Source: Denitrobacterium detoxificans
GTDB taxonomy: Bacteria > Actinomycetota > Coriobacteriia > Coriobacteriales > Eggerthellaceae
Length of the DNA: 64,000 nucleotides
Assembly (NCBI RefSeq): GCF_001643775.1
Contig: NZ_CP011402.1
Location: forward strand, 542,001 to 606,000
Direction: 5' to 3'
How positions within the stretch are numbered: position 1 is the stretch's first letter; the number at the start of each line of letters is the position of its first letter. Positions 49,973 to 60,834 of this stretch are shown in pieces. The translations under genes and the position numbers were made by a program. The notes beneath the pieces are model-generated. The model ran no database searches and was not told the DNA's origin. It saw only the letters and a list, made by a program, of their open reading frames with translations.

Positions 49973-50770
49973 CTAGCGGGCGACCTTTGCCTTTTCCTTG
50001 GCGGTGCGCCAGGTTTCGATGAGGCGGCGCATCGAGCCGATGTCGTAGGCCACGGCTATGCCGAAGAATACCAGCAGGCCCATGCCGATGCTGGCGCCCA
50101 AACCGGGCATGAGGAACATGATGAGCGGCCCGAAGAAGATGATGAACGGGATGAGCAGAATGCTCGAGCAGCCGCGCACTTCGCGTCCTATGGCGAACAG
50201 TATCGTGGCGATGAGGTAGACGAACATGCCCGTGGCCAGGCCGCCCATGGCGGCGCAGAGCCCTAGGATGCCAGCCTTCACGGCAAGCAGGATGCCCGAG
50301 CGCTTCAGGTCTTCCTTTGCCTCGGCGGCTTCCTCGGCGGCCGTCTTCGTGGGACGTTGCGTGAACGTGCTGGTGAAGTCCACGAAGTCGAACGGGTCGC
50401 CGGCCTGCCCATTGCGGTTGGCGCCAATGTTGTCCCAGCTGGTCCAAACGTACGTGAATGGCTGTCCCGCGAAGGGATTCTGGCCTGCGAACGGGTTTTG
50501 CTGTGTGCCCTGCGCGCCTCCGTAGGGGTGCTGATAGGTGCCCGCGTAGCCAGCGCGGGGGCCGTATTCCGGGTCCCACTTTCGAGACAGAAGCACGTCG
50601 CGCGCTTCGTTGATGCGCTTGGTGGCGTCTTCGGCCGACTTCTTCTTTTCGGGGTCGGTGAACTTGTCGGGGTGGTTTTCCCTGATCTTCTGTCGATGGG
50701 CCTGCTTGACCTCATCGTCGCTGGCTCCGTCGCGGAGCCCCAGTATGTTCAGTGCTTCGGATTTTTTCAT
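49973..50770 (-). CDS. Membrane protein with N-terminal J-domain
   Basis: 265 residues from ATG 50770. Residues ~1-65 form a DnaJ-type J-domain: EALNILGLRDGASDDEVKQAHRQ and HPDKF (the HPD motif that stimulates Hsp70 ATPase). A Gly/Pro/Gln-rich linker with NPFAGQ repeats follows (~res 75-110), then about four hydrophobic segments (~165-245). It could recruit DnaK to the membrane. No clear RBS precedes ATG 50770; ATG 50782 is in frame (MVSSMKKSE). Confidence 0.82.
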   Translation of the reverse strand: MKKSEALNILGLRDGASDDEVKQAHRQKIRENHPDKFTDPEKKKSAEDATKRINEARDVLLSRKWDPEYGPRAGYAGTYQHPYGGAQGTQQNPFAGQNPFAGQPFTYVWTSWDNIGANRNGQAGDPFDFVDFTSTFTQRPTKTAAEEAAEAKEDLKRSGILLAVKAGILGLCAAMGGLATGMFVYLIATILFAIGREVRGCSSILLIPFIIFFGPLIMFLMPGLGASIGMGLLVFFGIAVAYDIGSMRRLIETWRTAKEKAKVAR

Positions 50771-50963
50771 GCTAGACACCATACGAGCCGATTTGCCTGT
50801 TTGCCTCGTGGTTCGTGATGTGTCAACGGGGCGTAACCGTTCCGATAGTATATCGGGTCTGTCAATGGTGATTATTACGAAACGATGAATGATGTGTGAT
50901 GTCAAAGCGCGGGTGGGCTATCCTGATGCAATGCTAAAGAGTACGCAAGCTGAATGGACGGTT

Positions 50964-51461
50964 ATGCCAGAGGAAATGAAGCAGGGGAATCAAAGCGAGG
51001 GACAATTGGAATCGCAGTCGCAGGACGCAGCCGCTGCGTTTAGCGCGAACGATGCGCAGGAGCAGCCCGTCGAGTCCCCTTCGGCTTCTACCGGCGCGCC
51101 CGAGCCCCCAGCCGATTGGCGTGCCGAAAACCAGCCGGCCCCAGGGGCGTTCACCGATGAATTCCGCCTTGGCAACGACGAGCCCGTGTCGCTGAGCCCC
51201 GTTATGAAGGCCGCCTGCCTGGGTCTGGGCATATTCCTGGGCATTTTTAGCTTCATCATCCTGTTCATGGTGGGGTCGAATCGCTACGTCCGCTTGCAGG
51301 TCGTGCGCTATTGCGTCATCGGCATGGTCGTTGGTTTCTTCATCGACCTCATTCTGCTGTATAGCATGGGTTCCGTTACCGATGTTTCCTCGTTGTACGC
51401 TTCGCTCGGCTTTGGCGGTGCGTCTGCGGGTGGCTCTTCGTCGGGCAGTAGCGTGTTCTAG
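50964..51461 (+). CDS. Small membrane protein of unknown function
   Basis: 165 residues from ATG 50964. Residues 1-80 are acidic, Gln/Ser/Pro-rich and probably disordered. Two membrane helices follow (~85-108 and ~117-140), then a short Gly/Ser-rich tail. I do not recognise a family. GGACGG upstream is a modest RBS; other in-frame ATGs at 50889 and 50973 leave the start uncertain. It is divergent from the J-domain membrane protein, which might hint at a linked role. hisS follows with its own promoter. Confidence 0.65.
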   Translation: MPEEMKQGNQSEGQLESQSQDAAAAFSANDAQEQPVESPSASTGAPEPPADWRAENQPAPGAFTDEFRLGNDEPVSLSPVMKAACLGLGIFLGIFSFIILFMVGSNRYVRLQVVRYCVIGMVVGFFIDLILLYSMGSVTDVSSLYASLGFGGASAGGSSSGSSVF

Positions 51462-51489
51462 TGGAATTCGCCGTTCGCTTTCAGGCGGA

Positions 51490-51498
51490 TGGTAGAAT
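51490..51498 (+). promoter_or_regulatory. Extended -10 promoter for hisS
   Basis: TGG-TAGAAT about 97 bp upstream of hisS. The leader has a 7-bp palindrome (CCGTCTG-CTG-CAGACGG) but no T-box features. Confidence 0.5.
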
Positions 51499-51595
51499 GC
51501 CAAACGACAATCTGTGAGATAACGACCGTCTGCTGCAGACGGCGCGCAGCGTGCATCCGCGCCGCGCGAATGCGTAGAACAAGGAAGGCGCCACC

Positions 51596-52903
51596 ATGGC
51601 AATCCAGAAACCCGAGGGAACCGAAGACCTGCTTCCTGTCGACGAGCGCTTTTACCGCCATTTCGTGGATACGGCCGCGCGCGTGTTCGGCCGCTACGGG
51701 TACGAGCCCATCGAGACGCCCCTGTTCGAGCAGACCGAGCTGTTCGTGCGCGGCATTGGCGAGTCCACCGACGTGGTGGGCAAGGAAATGTTCACCGCCA
51801 TTTCGGGCAACAACCTGAAGACGCTGCTGGATGGCGGGAAGATTCGCTCGAAGAGCCGTCTTTCCCTGCGCCCCGAGGGCACGGCAGGCGTGGTGCGCGC
51901 CATCGCCCAGCATGGCCTTGCTCCGCAGGGTGGTGCTCCGGCGAAGCTCATGTACGCGGGTCCGATGTTTCGCGCCGAACGTCCTCAGAAGGGTCGTTTG
52001 CGTGAGTTTCACCAGGTAGGCGTTGAGTGCATTGGTGCCGATGCGCCGTCGATCGACGCCGAGGGCATCATTATGCTCATGCGCTTCTACGAGGAGATTG
52101 GCCTTCCGCGCGAAAACATGCGCTTGCTCATCAACTCCATGGGCGACGAGGCATGCCGCCCCGCGTATCGCGAGTCGGTGCGCTCCTACATCATGGAGCA
52201 CGCCAGCGATATGTGCGAAGATTGCCAGCGTCGCGCCGACATCAATCCGCTGCGCGCGTTCGACTGCAAGGAAGAGGGCTGCAGCGCCATTATGGCCAAT
52301 GCCCCGAAGATTCCCGACGCCCTGTGCGACAGTTGCAAATCGCATTACGAGCAGGTGAAGGCTTACCTGGACGCCGCTGGGATCGAATACATCGAAGACC
52401 CCACGCTCGTGCGCGGTCTCGACTACTACACCCGTACCGTCTTTGAAATCCAGGTGGATATCGAGGGTATGGGCTCGCAGAGCGCCATTGGCGGTGGCGG
52501 CCGCTACGACGGCCTCATGAAGGAGGTCAGCGGCAAGGAGGCTCCTGGCTTCGGCTTCGCCATTGGCTATGAGCGCTGCAAGATCGCGCTGGAGGCCGCG
52601 GGTGTGGAAGTGGCCAGCCAGAAGCAGACCGACCTGTTCATCGCGTGCGTCGACGATTCCACGCGTGCCGCTGGGTTCATGCTTGCGCAGCAGTGCCGCG
52701 ATGCCGGTCTTGCCGTGGAAATCGACCATCAGAATCGTAGCCTGAAGAGCCAGTTCAAGCTGGCTGACAAGCTGGGCGCCGCCAAGGTGGCCGTGCTTGG
52801 CCCCGACGAGGCCGCCAATCGCCAGGTGAGCTTGCGCGACATGGCTACGCACGAGCAGCAGCCCGTGGCGTTCGACGAACTGGTATCCGCGGTTCGCGCG
52901 TAG
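51596..52903 (+). CDS. hisS: Histidyl-tRNA synthetase
   Basis: 435 residues, standard. A class II enzyme that charges tRNA-His. Motif 1 lies near FGRYGYEPIETP, motif 2 is FRAERPQKGRLREFHQVG, the histidine-A and -B signatures are LVRGLDYYTRTVFE and GGGGRYDGL, and motif 3 is GFGFAIGYER. A Cys-rich insert (CEDCQRR...CDSCKSH) around residues 205-260 looks zinc-binding. AGGAAGG lies upstream of ATG 51596. hisS-aspS is a common neighbour pair. Confidence 0.97.
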   Translation: MAIQKPEGTEDLLPVDERFYRHFVDTAARVFGRYGYEPIETPLFEQTELFVRGIGESTDVVGKEMFTAISGNNLKTLLDGGKIRSKSRLSLRPEGTAGVVRAIAQHGLAPQGGAPAKLMYAGPMFRAERPQKGRLREFHQVGVECIGADAPSIDAEGIIMLMRFYEEIGLPRENMRLLINSMGDEACRPAYRESVRSYIMEHASDMCEDCQRRADINPLRAFDCKEEGCSAIMANAPKIPDALCDSCKSHYEQVKAYLDAAGIEYIEDPTLVRGLDYYTRTVFEIQVDIEGMGSQSAIGGGGRYDGLMKEVSGKEAPGFGFAIGYERCKIALEAAGVEVASQKQTDLFIACVDDSTRAAGFMLAQQCRDAGLAVEIDHQNRSLKSQFKLADKLGAAKVAVLGPDEAANRQVSLRDMATHEQQPVAFDELVSAVRA

Positions 52904-52974
52904 GGGAATTCTGTCGTCCGCATAGGCAATTACGACTATTCCGCGCATTCGCGGTTTGCGTCGTGCCTATGCGC

Positions 52975-52980
52975 TACAAT
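52975..52980 (+). promoter_or_regulatory. Possible -10 element for aspS
   Basis: TACAAT 72 bp upstream of aspS, without a well-spaced -35. Confidence 0.35.
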
Positions 52981-53052
52981 GCTTTAGTTTGCGAATAGTC
53001 CCGCGCGGGTTGGCCGCGCGATTCGGATTGGTAACAAGGAGCATTAGGCAAG

Positions 53053-54831
<1,779 letters not shown>

Positions 54832-54858
54832 TGGTTGCCGCATAATGCACCAAGCAAG

Positions 54859-54886
54859 GCGTCTCCCTTCGGGGAGGCGCTTTTTC
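54859..54886 (+). terminator. Rho-independent terminator after aspS
   Basis: A 9-bp stem GCGTCTCCC/GGGAGGCGC (one wobble) with a TTCG tetraloop and a TTTTT tail. Confidence 0.95.
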
Positions 54887-54960
54887 GTGTAGTTGGGACT
54901 TGCGTGCTACGGATTATGCTCTGTTTGCGGGTGGGGTGTTGCGTAGCGTGCGTGCCGTGC

Positions 54961-56382
54961 CTAGGCAGCGTTCAGGCTATCGATGATTTCCTGCTTGCTA
55001 TGCACGTTCAAGAGCGTGTAGATGCGCTTGAGGTGCGTACGCACGGTGTTCTCGCTGATAAAGAGCTTCTTTGCGATGCTGGGTGCGTCGTATCCGTGCG
55101 CCACGAGGTTCAGCACTTCGATTTGGCGCGTGGTAAGGCCATGTGATGCCCCCAGGCTTTCTGCCTTTTCCTTCAGGATGTCGCGCTCCTGTTCGGCCGA
55201 TTGCTCGGCGATAGCGCGTTCGGGCGTATCTGCGCCATCCTTTTGCTTGTGCAGTACGAAGAACATTACGAGCGAGCAGGCGTATAGCAGAAGGAATGCC
55301 AGTACCAGGGGCTGCGCTGCCATGCTGGCGAATGCGCTTTGCAGCGACCCAATGAGAATGCTGCCGATGCCCTCGGCCAGGTAGAGCACGCCCGCCATGA
55401 GGCCGTATACGAAGTCGATAGGCAGGTTGCGCTGCTGCGCGAGGGTGATGCTCTGCATGGGCACGACCATCGAGAACACCACGAAGAACGCGCTGCTCAG
55501 GAAGGAGAGCATGGGGTGCAGGGGGTCGGGCACCACGGCGAAGAGCAGCATGGTGGTTGCGATGATGGGGAAGACCACCGTGTAGGTGGCGGTGATGGAC
55601 GGATCCTTCTTCAGGGCGATCCAGCAGACGCCCATGATGGAGGCGCTCACGATGTTCTGCAGGTGAATGAGCAGGGCCTGTTGGGTGAAGTCGAGCGGCT
55701 CGGTGGGTGCGCCTCCGTTCGCGATGCCCGAGATGACCGCCGCGATAAGGCCGATCATGGCGATGCAGAGCAGGGGCTTGAAGAGCGGTTGCGTGCTTTC
55801 GCGCGTAGGTGCGGTGGCGGGGGCAGCCTTGCTTTCCGTTTCGCTGCTTTCCTTTACGCAGTACAGCAGTACGAGGGTGGCGAACGCCATGACGAATACG
55901 GCGAACAGGATGCCTTCGCTGGGCGTTGCCAGATAGAGCGAGAAGGGCGCGAATGAGAGCGCCGAACCGAATACGAGTACCTTCTTGGCCGATGGCGTTC
56001 CTATGCTAGCGAAGACGCGAATCCAGCATAGGAAGAGCAGTGTGGTCCCCGCGCCCAGGCATGCGCCTGAGGCGAGCGCCAGGCCGAAGGCCGGGGCGAA
56101 GACCTGCCCAAGTAGAAGAATGAGGCCCGCCGAGACGGCAAGCGTTGCGGAAAGCAGCACGTTTTTTTCGGCAATGCGCTTGCCGCGTGCTCCTACGGCT
56201 GCAATGACGAAGAAGGTGAGTATGTTGGTAATCGACAAGGCGATGCGCCAGGTGTCCGATGCGTCTGCGCCCAGCAGCGTGCGGGGCAAAAAGGTGAACC
56301 CCCAGAGCGAGAACGAGTTGAGCGCGAGAAAGCAGGCATAGCCCGCAACGGCCGCCCAGAACCGCGGTTTGCTTTGCAGCAT
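54961..56382 (-). CDS. LuxR-type regulator with multi-helix membrane domain
   Basis: 473 residues. About twelve hydrophobic segments (residues ~8-395) form a transporter-like membrane domain. A linker of ~45 charged residues follows, then a LuxR helix-turn-helix (HGLTTRQIEVLNLVAHGYDAPSIAKKL, then SENTVRTHLKRIY). Proteins of this shape are abundant in Eggerthella relatives and control neighbouring reductase genes, probably by sensing a ligand in the membrane. GGAGG lies seven bases before ATG 56382. It is divergent from the Tat reductase gene at 56689, its most likely target. Confidence 0.92.
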   Translation of the reverse strand: MLQSKPRFWAAVAGYACFLALNSFSLWGFTFLPRTLLGADASDTWRIALSITNILTFFVIAAVGARGKRIAEKNVLLSATLAVSAGLILLLGQVFAPAFGLALASGACLGAGTTLLFLCWIRVFASIGTPSAKKVLVFGSALSFAPFSLYLATPSEGILFAVFVMAFATLVLLYCVKESSETESKAAPATAPTRESTQPLFKPLLCIAMIGLIAAVISGIANGGAPTEPLDFTQQALLIHLQNIVSASIMGVCWIALKKDPSITATYTVVFPIIATTMLLFAVVPDPLHPMLSFLSSAFFVVFSMVVPMQSITLAQQRNLPIDFVYGLMAGVLYLAEGIGSILIGSLQSAFASMAAQPLVLAFLLLYACSLVMFFVLHKQKDGADTPERAIAEQSAEQERDILKEKAESLGASHGLTTRQIEVLNLVAHGYDAPSIAKKLFISENTVRTHLKRIYTLLNVHSKQEIIDSLNAA

Positions 56383-56484
56383 ATGAATCCCTCCAATAGA
56401 CGCACGACGCGTCTTTCCCTCGCATGCAGCGCGCAAGCGTGCATGCGTGCGCGTAACCTCCCTCTGGAAACGCGTGCTCCGATT

Positions 56485-56498
56485 ATCGCATATGCGAT
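56485..56498. promoter_or_regulatory. Perfect 14-bp palindrome, candidate operator
   Basis: ATCGCATATGCGAT in the divergent region between the LuxR regulator and the reductase. It overlaps a possible minus-strand -10 (TATGCG) with TTGCCA 16 bp upstream. The rest of the 306-bp gap holds no gene. Confidence 0.5.
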
Positions 56499-56688
56499 TC
56501 GCTCCGTCTGGCAAGTGGGTGACAATTTGCGTTTTCCCAGGTGGTGCTTTCACATGGATTGGGTGATTCTGGAAAGCATGGACAACGGGTGAAGAAATCG
56601 TGGTGAGCGGTGGTCTAGCATCGGGGTCACGTTAGCGAGGCGTAATGGGAGTGCCTCGCACTTGTGTCCTTGAGGAGGGAACAAAGGT

Positions 56689-58431
56689 ATGGAACAGATT
56701 TCAAGAAGGGGATTTCTCACGGGCGCTGCCGCTGCCATGGGTGCAGCTGCCGCCGCTGGTGCGGGCCTTGCGGGCTGCTCTTCGCCGAACGCGGGTGGCA
56801 AGTCTTCGGGCTCCGCTGCCGCTGAGTCGATGACGGCTGATTCCGCTAAGAAGGTAAAGTGGAGCTTCGAGATTGCTCCCGACATGCCTGCCGACAGCGA
56901 GATTTCCCAGACGTACACCGCCGACGTCGTCGTGGTTGGTTCGGGCGTGAGCGGCATGTGCTGTGCCGTGTCCGCTGCCGAATCCGGCTGCGACACCATC
57001 GTGGTTACCGCTGGCACCAAGGCAGTTGGCCGTGGTGGTTCGAACCAGGCCATCGGCTCTAAGTACCAGAAGCAGATGGGCATCGAGGATAGCCCCGAGC
57101 TGCGCCGCGAGCAGACCATGATCGAGCAGCTTGCCGCCACCATGTTCTGCGATATGCGCAAGTGGGCTCGTTGGGAGGCAAACTCCGGTGCGTTCATGGA
57201 CTGGATGATCGACAAGATGGCCGCCAAGGGCCTGTCTTGCTCGCTCGAGCCTGCGTACTACGATCCCGACGGAGTTATGTCTTCGCCCGCTGCGTCGCAT
57301 AACTTCTTCAATGCAGATCAGCCCATCGGCGTGTTCTATGGCGCTCCGCTGATTGCGCAGGCCTACGCTGACACGTTCACCGACGACCTGGGTGGCAAGA
57401 TCTACTTCCAGCACAAGGCATACTGCCTGGTGCGCGAGAACGACAACAAGGGCCGCGTTTCCGCCGTCATCGCCAAGGATTCCAGCGGCAACTTCGTGAA
57501 GTTCGAGGCCAAGAAGGCCGTTGTCCTGGCTACGGGCGACTTCTCGAAGAACGAGGACATGATGGCTCGTTACTGCCCCTGGCAGTACGAGAAGATGAAG
57601 GACCAGCTGATGTTCGGCGAGCCCGACTACGACGTCGAGATGAACTACAGTGGCCTCATGGACGGCATCGGCCAGCGCATGGGCCTGTGGGTAGGCGCCG
57701 CCTGGCAGCGTACGTTCCCGAACCCTTGCGCCATCAACAGCGCGGGTCTGGGGCCGGCTCTGTGCGTCGTCGACAACTTCCGCGGCATCAACCTGGCTTC
57801 CGACGGCAAGCGCTTCATGAACGAGAACACCAACTTCGCCTACTGCGCGTATGCGAAGATGCAGCTTCCCGACCAGACCGCGTATGGCATCTGGGATACC
57901 GCCTATGCGTACACGCAGGAAGAGTGGGAAGGCCTGGGCTACACCGTGGGCGAGGCAAACGGCATTCCGAAATCCACGCCCGAGCAGATGATCGCCATGT
58001 GGGATAAGAACGTCGAGTCTGGCAGCTACGTGAAGGCTGACACCATCGATGAGCTGCTTGCCAAGCTGGACGGTCTGGATGCCGCCGAGGCCAAGAAGAG
58101 CATCGAGGCCTACAACAAGTACGCCGCTCAGGGTCTTGACGAGGAATACCATGTGAATCCCGAGCTGCTGCATCCCATCGCTACTGGCCCGTTCTACGGC
58201 TCCAAGACCGTGGGCGCCACGTTCCTGTCCACCATGGGCGGTCTACGTACCAACGCCGACCTGCAGGTGTGCGAGGAAGACGACACGCCCATCCAGGGTC
58301 TGTACAACGTCGGTTCGATGATTGGCGACTTCTACGCCAACTCTTACAACTTCGGGTTCCCCGGCCAGAACTTGGGTGCAGCGTGCGGCTGCTTCCCCTG
58401 GCTGCTCGGTCGTGATTTGGCCAAGCTGTAG
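56689..58431 (+). CDS. Tat-exported FAD-dependent reductase (fumarate/urocanate reductase-like flavoprotein)
   Basis: 580 residues. A twin-arginine signal (SRRGFLTGAAAA) is followed by a lipobox-like LAGCSS, so it may be exported and lipid-anchored. The FAD-binding Rossmann motif is VVVVGSGVSGMCCAVSAAE, with the second FAD region near TVGATFLSTMGGLRTN and the C-terminal NSYNFGFPGQNLGAACG. The active-site Arg region SDGKRFMNEN fits the fumarate-reductase flavoprotein family. There is no FMN-binding or haem domain, so electrons must come from a partner encoded elsewhere. The substrate is unknown. GAGGAGGGA precedes ATG 56689; the gene has a strong terminator. Confidence 0.92.
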   Translation: MEQISRRGFLTGAAAAMGAAAAAGAGLAGCSSPNAGGKSSGSAAAESMTADSAKKVKWSFEIAPDMPADSEISQTYTADVVVVGSGVSGMCCAVSAAESGCDTIVVTAGTKAVGRGGSNQAIGSKYQKQMGIEDSPELRREQTMIEQLAATMFCDMRKWARWEANSGAFMDWMIDKMAAKGLSCSLEPAYYDPDGVMSSPAASHNFFNADQPIGVFYGAPLIAQAYADTFTDDLGGKIYFQHKAYCLVRENDNKGRVSAVIAKDSSGNFVKFEAKKAVVLATGDFSKNEDMMARYCPWQYEKMKDQLMFGEPDYDVEMNYSGLMDGIGQRMGLWVGAAWQRTFPNPCAINSAGLGPALCVVDNFRGINLASDGKRFMNENTNFAYCAYAKMQLPDQTAYGIWDTAYAYTQEEWEGLGYTVGEANGIPKSTPEQMIAMWDKNVESGSYVKADTIDELLAKLDGLDAAEAKKSIEAYNKYAAQGLDEEYHVNPELLHPIATGPFYGSKTVGATFLSTMGGLRTNADLQVCEEDDTPIQGLYNVGSMIGDFYANSYNFGFPGQNLGAACGCFPWLLGRDLAKL

Positions 58432-58468
58432 GCTGTAGCCTGCGGGTTGGAACCATCCCCTCCCAGGA

Positions 58469-58502
58469 ACGGGGTCGCGCATGGTGCGCGGCCCCGTTTT
58501 CT
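58469..58502 (+). terminator. Rho-independent terminator after the reductase gene
   Basis: A 12-bp stem (58469-58480 with 58486-58497, one wobble), loop ATGGT, tail TTTTCT. Confidence 0.92.
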
Positions 58503-58529
58503 ATTGGAAGTGCTTGGCATTTTGCCTGA

Positions 58530-58538
58530 TGGTAGAAT
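58530..58538 (+). promoter_or_regulatory. Extended -10 promoter for the bactofilin-like gene
   Basis: TGG-TAGAAT, identical in form to the hisS promoter; 86 bp upstream of the start. Confidence 0.5.
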
Positions 58539-58623
58539 TGCTGTGCGGGCAGTGCGGCCCGCTTTGGTTTATGCGCTTGCGTGCTTGCTTTCGCCGCGCG
58601 CGGGCCTTTTCGTAGGAGGGGAT

Positions 58624-59805
58624 ATGCTCAAAGCTATTCAGGGTAGTAAGCGCCTTGTGGTGGTGGCGTTGCTTGCGGCCGTTGCGTTCGCGGTAGCGTT
58701 TTCGGTGCGTTCGCAGTGCGCGTATGCCGACGAGCCATTGCCCGATGGTTCATCCGATGCCATCGCAATCGATTCGGGTTTGCCGCTCATGGGCAACGAC
58801 TACGTGTGGTTTGGCAAGGAGGCTAGCCTGTACGGCGAATCGATCAAGAACGATTTCGTGGGCGCTGGCAAGACGATGGTCATTACCGATTGCCAGATTC
58901 AAGGTGGCGTTCGTGCTGCCGGTAGCGTTGTCGACGTTATGGACACCCAGGTCGCCGAGAACGTGACCATTGCTGCGCAAAACGCGAACCTCACTCAGAC
59001 GCGCGCCAACGCCATCGTCGTTGCGTGCAATACGTTCACGTTCGATGGCTCGTGCTCCGAGCTGTATGTTTTTGGCGGTTATGCCTACATCGACGGCACG
59101 GTGACGGGTGACGCTACGGTTGTGGCCGACAGGGTGGAAATTGGGCCCAATGCCAATATTCAGGGTACGTTGTACGTTGAGGCGCGCGTCGATCCGGTGG
59201 TGAACCAGGGAGCCCACGTTGGCGCTACCGAGTTCACGCCTTCCCGCAAAGATGCGATGTTCTTGGATGGCCTAACCGCCTTTGCGACCGCGGCTTCTGC
59301 GTTCGCGGTGTTCATGGCGATTGTGGGGCTTATCGGCACCATTATCGTTTCTCTGCTGGCGGAATGGCTGTTCGGCCGCCATACGGCTGCTGCGGCTCGT
59401 CTTTTGCGCGAACGCACGGGAGCCATGGTAGGTACGGGCATCGTTGGCGCCATTGCTGCGCCCGTTGCGATTGTGTTGCTGTGCGTATTCGTCGTTACGC
59501 TTCCGGTGGCTGGCGCGCTTGCGTTGGCTCTGGTTGCCATGACGGTGGTTGCCGAGGGGTTTGCGGACGCCTCCATCTTCAAGCTGGCATTCCCCCGCAT
59601 GGGTCGCTTCAAGGTTGCGCTTGCGGGTGGTGCCATCATGGCCGTGCTGGGCGTCGTGCCCGTTGTGGGCGGCATCGTGCACGTGCTGGCGTTCATGTAC
59701 CTTCTGGGCTACGCGCTGCAGGCCGTCTACCTTGCGCGACGCGAGAGCAAGGGCAAAGGCGGCGATGCCGGTGCATCAGGTGCGCCCAGCCCAGTTGCAG
59801 AGTAA
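58624..59805 (+). CDS. Bactofilin-like exported membrane protein
   Basis: 393 residues. A signal peptide (cleavage near CAYA-D, res ~35) is followed by a stretch (~45-190) of short hydrophobic/Gly/Asn turns with repeating VDVMDTQVAENVTI-like units. That is the look of a bactofilin-type beta-helix (polymer-forming domain). About four membrane helices follow (~215-375) and a short charged tail. Polymer-forming domains usually sit in the cytoplasm; here the order suggests an extracellular helix on a membrane base. The exact role is unknown. RBS GGAGGGG lies before ATG 58624. Confidence 0.7.
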   Translation: MLKAIQGSKRLVVVALLAAVAFAVAFSVRSQCAYADEPLPDGSSDAIAIDSGLPLMGNDYVWFGKEASLYGESIKNDFVGAGKTMVITDCQIQGGVRAAGSVVDVMDTQVAENVTIAAQNANLTQTRANAIVVACNTFTFDGSCSELYVFGGYAYIDGTVTGDATVVADRVEIGPNANIQGTLYVEARVDPVVNQGAHVGATEFTPSRKDAMFLDGLTAFATAASAFAVFMAIVGLIGTIIVSLLAEWLFGRHTAAAARLLRERTGAMVGTGIVGAIAAPVAIVLLCVFVVTLPVAGALALALVAMTVVAEGFADASIFKLAFPRMGRFKVALAGGAIMAVLGVVPVVGGIVHVLAFMYLLGYALQAVYLARRESKGKGGDAGASGAPSPVAE

Positions 59806-59820
59806 GTGCTTTTGTCTGCG

Positions 59821-59848
59821 CCGCGCGTGTCGATGCCGATACGCGCGG
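59821..59848. terminator. Strong hairpin after the bactofilin-like gene
   Basis: A 12-bp stem CCGCGCGTGTCG / CGATACGCGCGG with an ATGC loop and no T-tail. Confidence 0.55.
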
Positions 59849-59912
59849 CGATGAGATTGCAGGTTGTCGGGGTTCGCACTGTGTGTGGGCCTTTTGTCGG
59901 GGAAGAAGCGGT

Positions 59913-60158
59913 AATATTCACGCATCTCGATGTAATGTGGCGTTCCTATTCAATTAAACCGATATAAAGCGTGAATATTTCAAAACCGTATTGCAAAGCG
60001 GGCAAAACAGATGCAATATACGCCTCACGAGAACGGCGGCATTCGCGTTGTGCCCTCCTTTCGCCCAATGCGGCCGAGCCTTTGCTATCTCTCACATTAC
60101 CCGAGCAGAGGATATTCCGTTCGACTACTAAGCGTCGCTTTGCGGCGCTTTTTGTTTT
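59913..60158 (+). ncRNA. Candidate small RNA ending in an orphan terminator
   Basis: A strong intrinsic terminator (AAGCGTCGC-TTT-GCGGCGCTT, 60130-60150, then TTTGTTTT) has no coding gene in front of it. Upstream are an 11-bp inverted repeat (59913-59923 with 59969-59979) and a 7-bp pair TATTGCA/TGCAATA (59989-60017). A possible promoter is TTGCAA at 59991 with AATATA near 60015. The RNA could be ~110-240 nt. It matches no RNA family I can recognise. Confidence 0.35.
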
Positions 60159-60213
60159 CTCGCAAAGGCTATGTGCCATTTGCCGCCCAATCGGCTTGCT
60201 GGGCCTGAGCTTC

Positions 60214-60304
60214 AGGCAGGAACGTGCGTCCGACTAGGGGCGATCTTGCGCTATGGGCGAGAATCTGCGCCCGGGGTTATAGGTAGAACTGTGCGTCCGG
60301 CTAG
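60214..60304 (+). repeat. Imperfect direct repeat, ~24 bp, spaced 67 bp
   Basis: 60214-60237 and 60281-60304 share AGG-AG-AAC and GTGCGTCCG-CTAG with few differences. Confidence 0.5.
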
Positions 60305-60590
60305 ACCCATCTCGTTTCCCTTGGGTCCGCGCATGTGGGGCTTGGACCGATGTGTGGCCGCATTCTACCTGGCGCTCACCATGCAATTGACGGGCTATGC
60401 CAGTTTGGCGGTAGATGCCCATCGGTTTTGTGGGTCTTGAATGGGGGTGCATGCGATCCGTACGCAAGCGCTCCCAATCGATGGCGTGCGTCTGTTTGGG
60501 GGTAGGGCGAGAAGCGTGTTTGGACCGCCCTCGAGCGCTTCAAGGTCTGCGCTGCCGCAAATTGGGCAAAATCGGCCGACAAAATGTAAG

Positions 60591-60741
60591 AAATGTCGCG
60601 TTTTACACGCTCGATGGTGCTCGTTCTTTTGTATGCAAAATAAACGACCTGGGGTAATGCTGGTGCGAGAGCGAGAGAAGGCGCCGTATGCCCTTTCCGG
60701 AGGGCTCTATACCCGGGAATTACGTGTAAACGGCGACATTT
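60591..60741. repeat. Inverted-repeat element A (151 bp)
   Basis: Arms 60591-60609 and 60723-60741 are inverted copies at 17 of 19 positions (AAATGTCGC...TTTACACG). The interior is 113 bp with no coding sense. The arms resemble those of element B. Confidence 0.7.
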
Positions 60742-60834
60742 TTGCAAAAATGACCGTCAAATTTGCCCAGTTTGCATTTTGGCGGCCGTTTGGCTGCTTC
60801 AATGCGTGCGTTTGGGCAAAACTGGCCGCCCTTT

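Noticed and set aside
50837-50865. TTGACA on the minus strand as a promoter for the J-domain gene
   Set aside because: No -10 lies at a workable distance; the nearby TATACT is only 7 bp away.
51462-51595. T-box or other riboswitch in the hisS leader
   Set aside because: Only a 7-bp palindrome is present; there is no T-box sequence, antiterminator or specifier loop.
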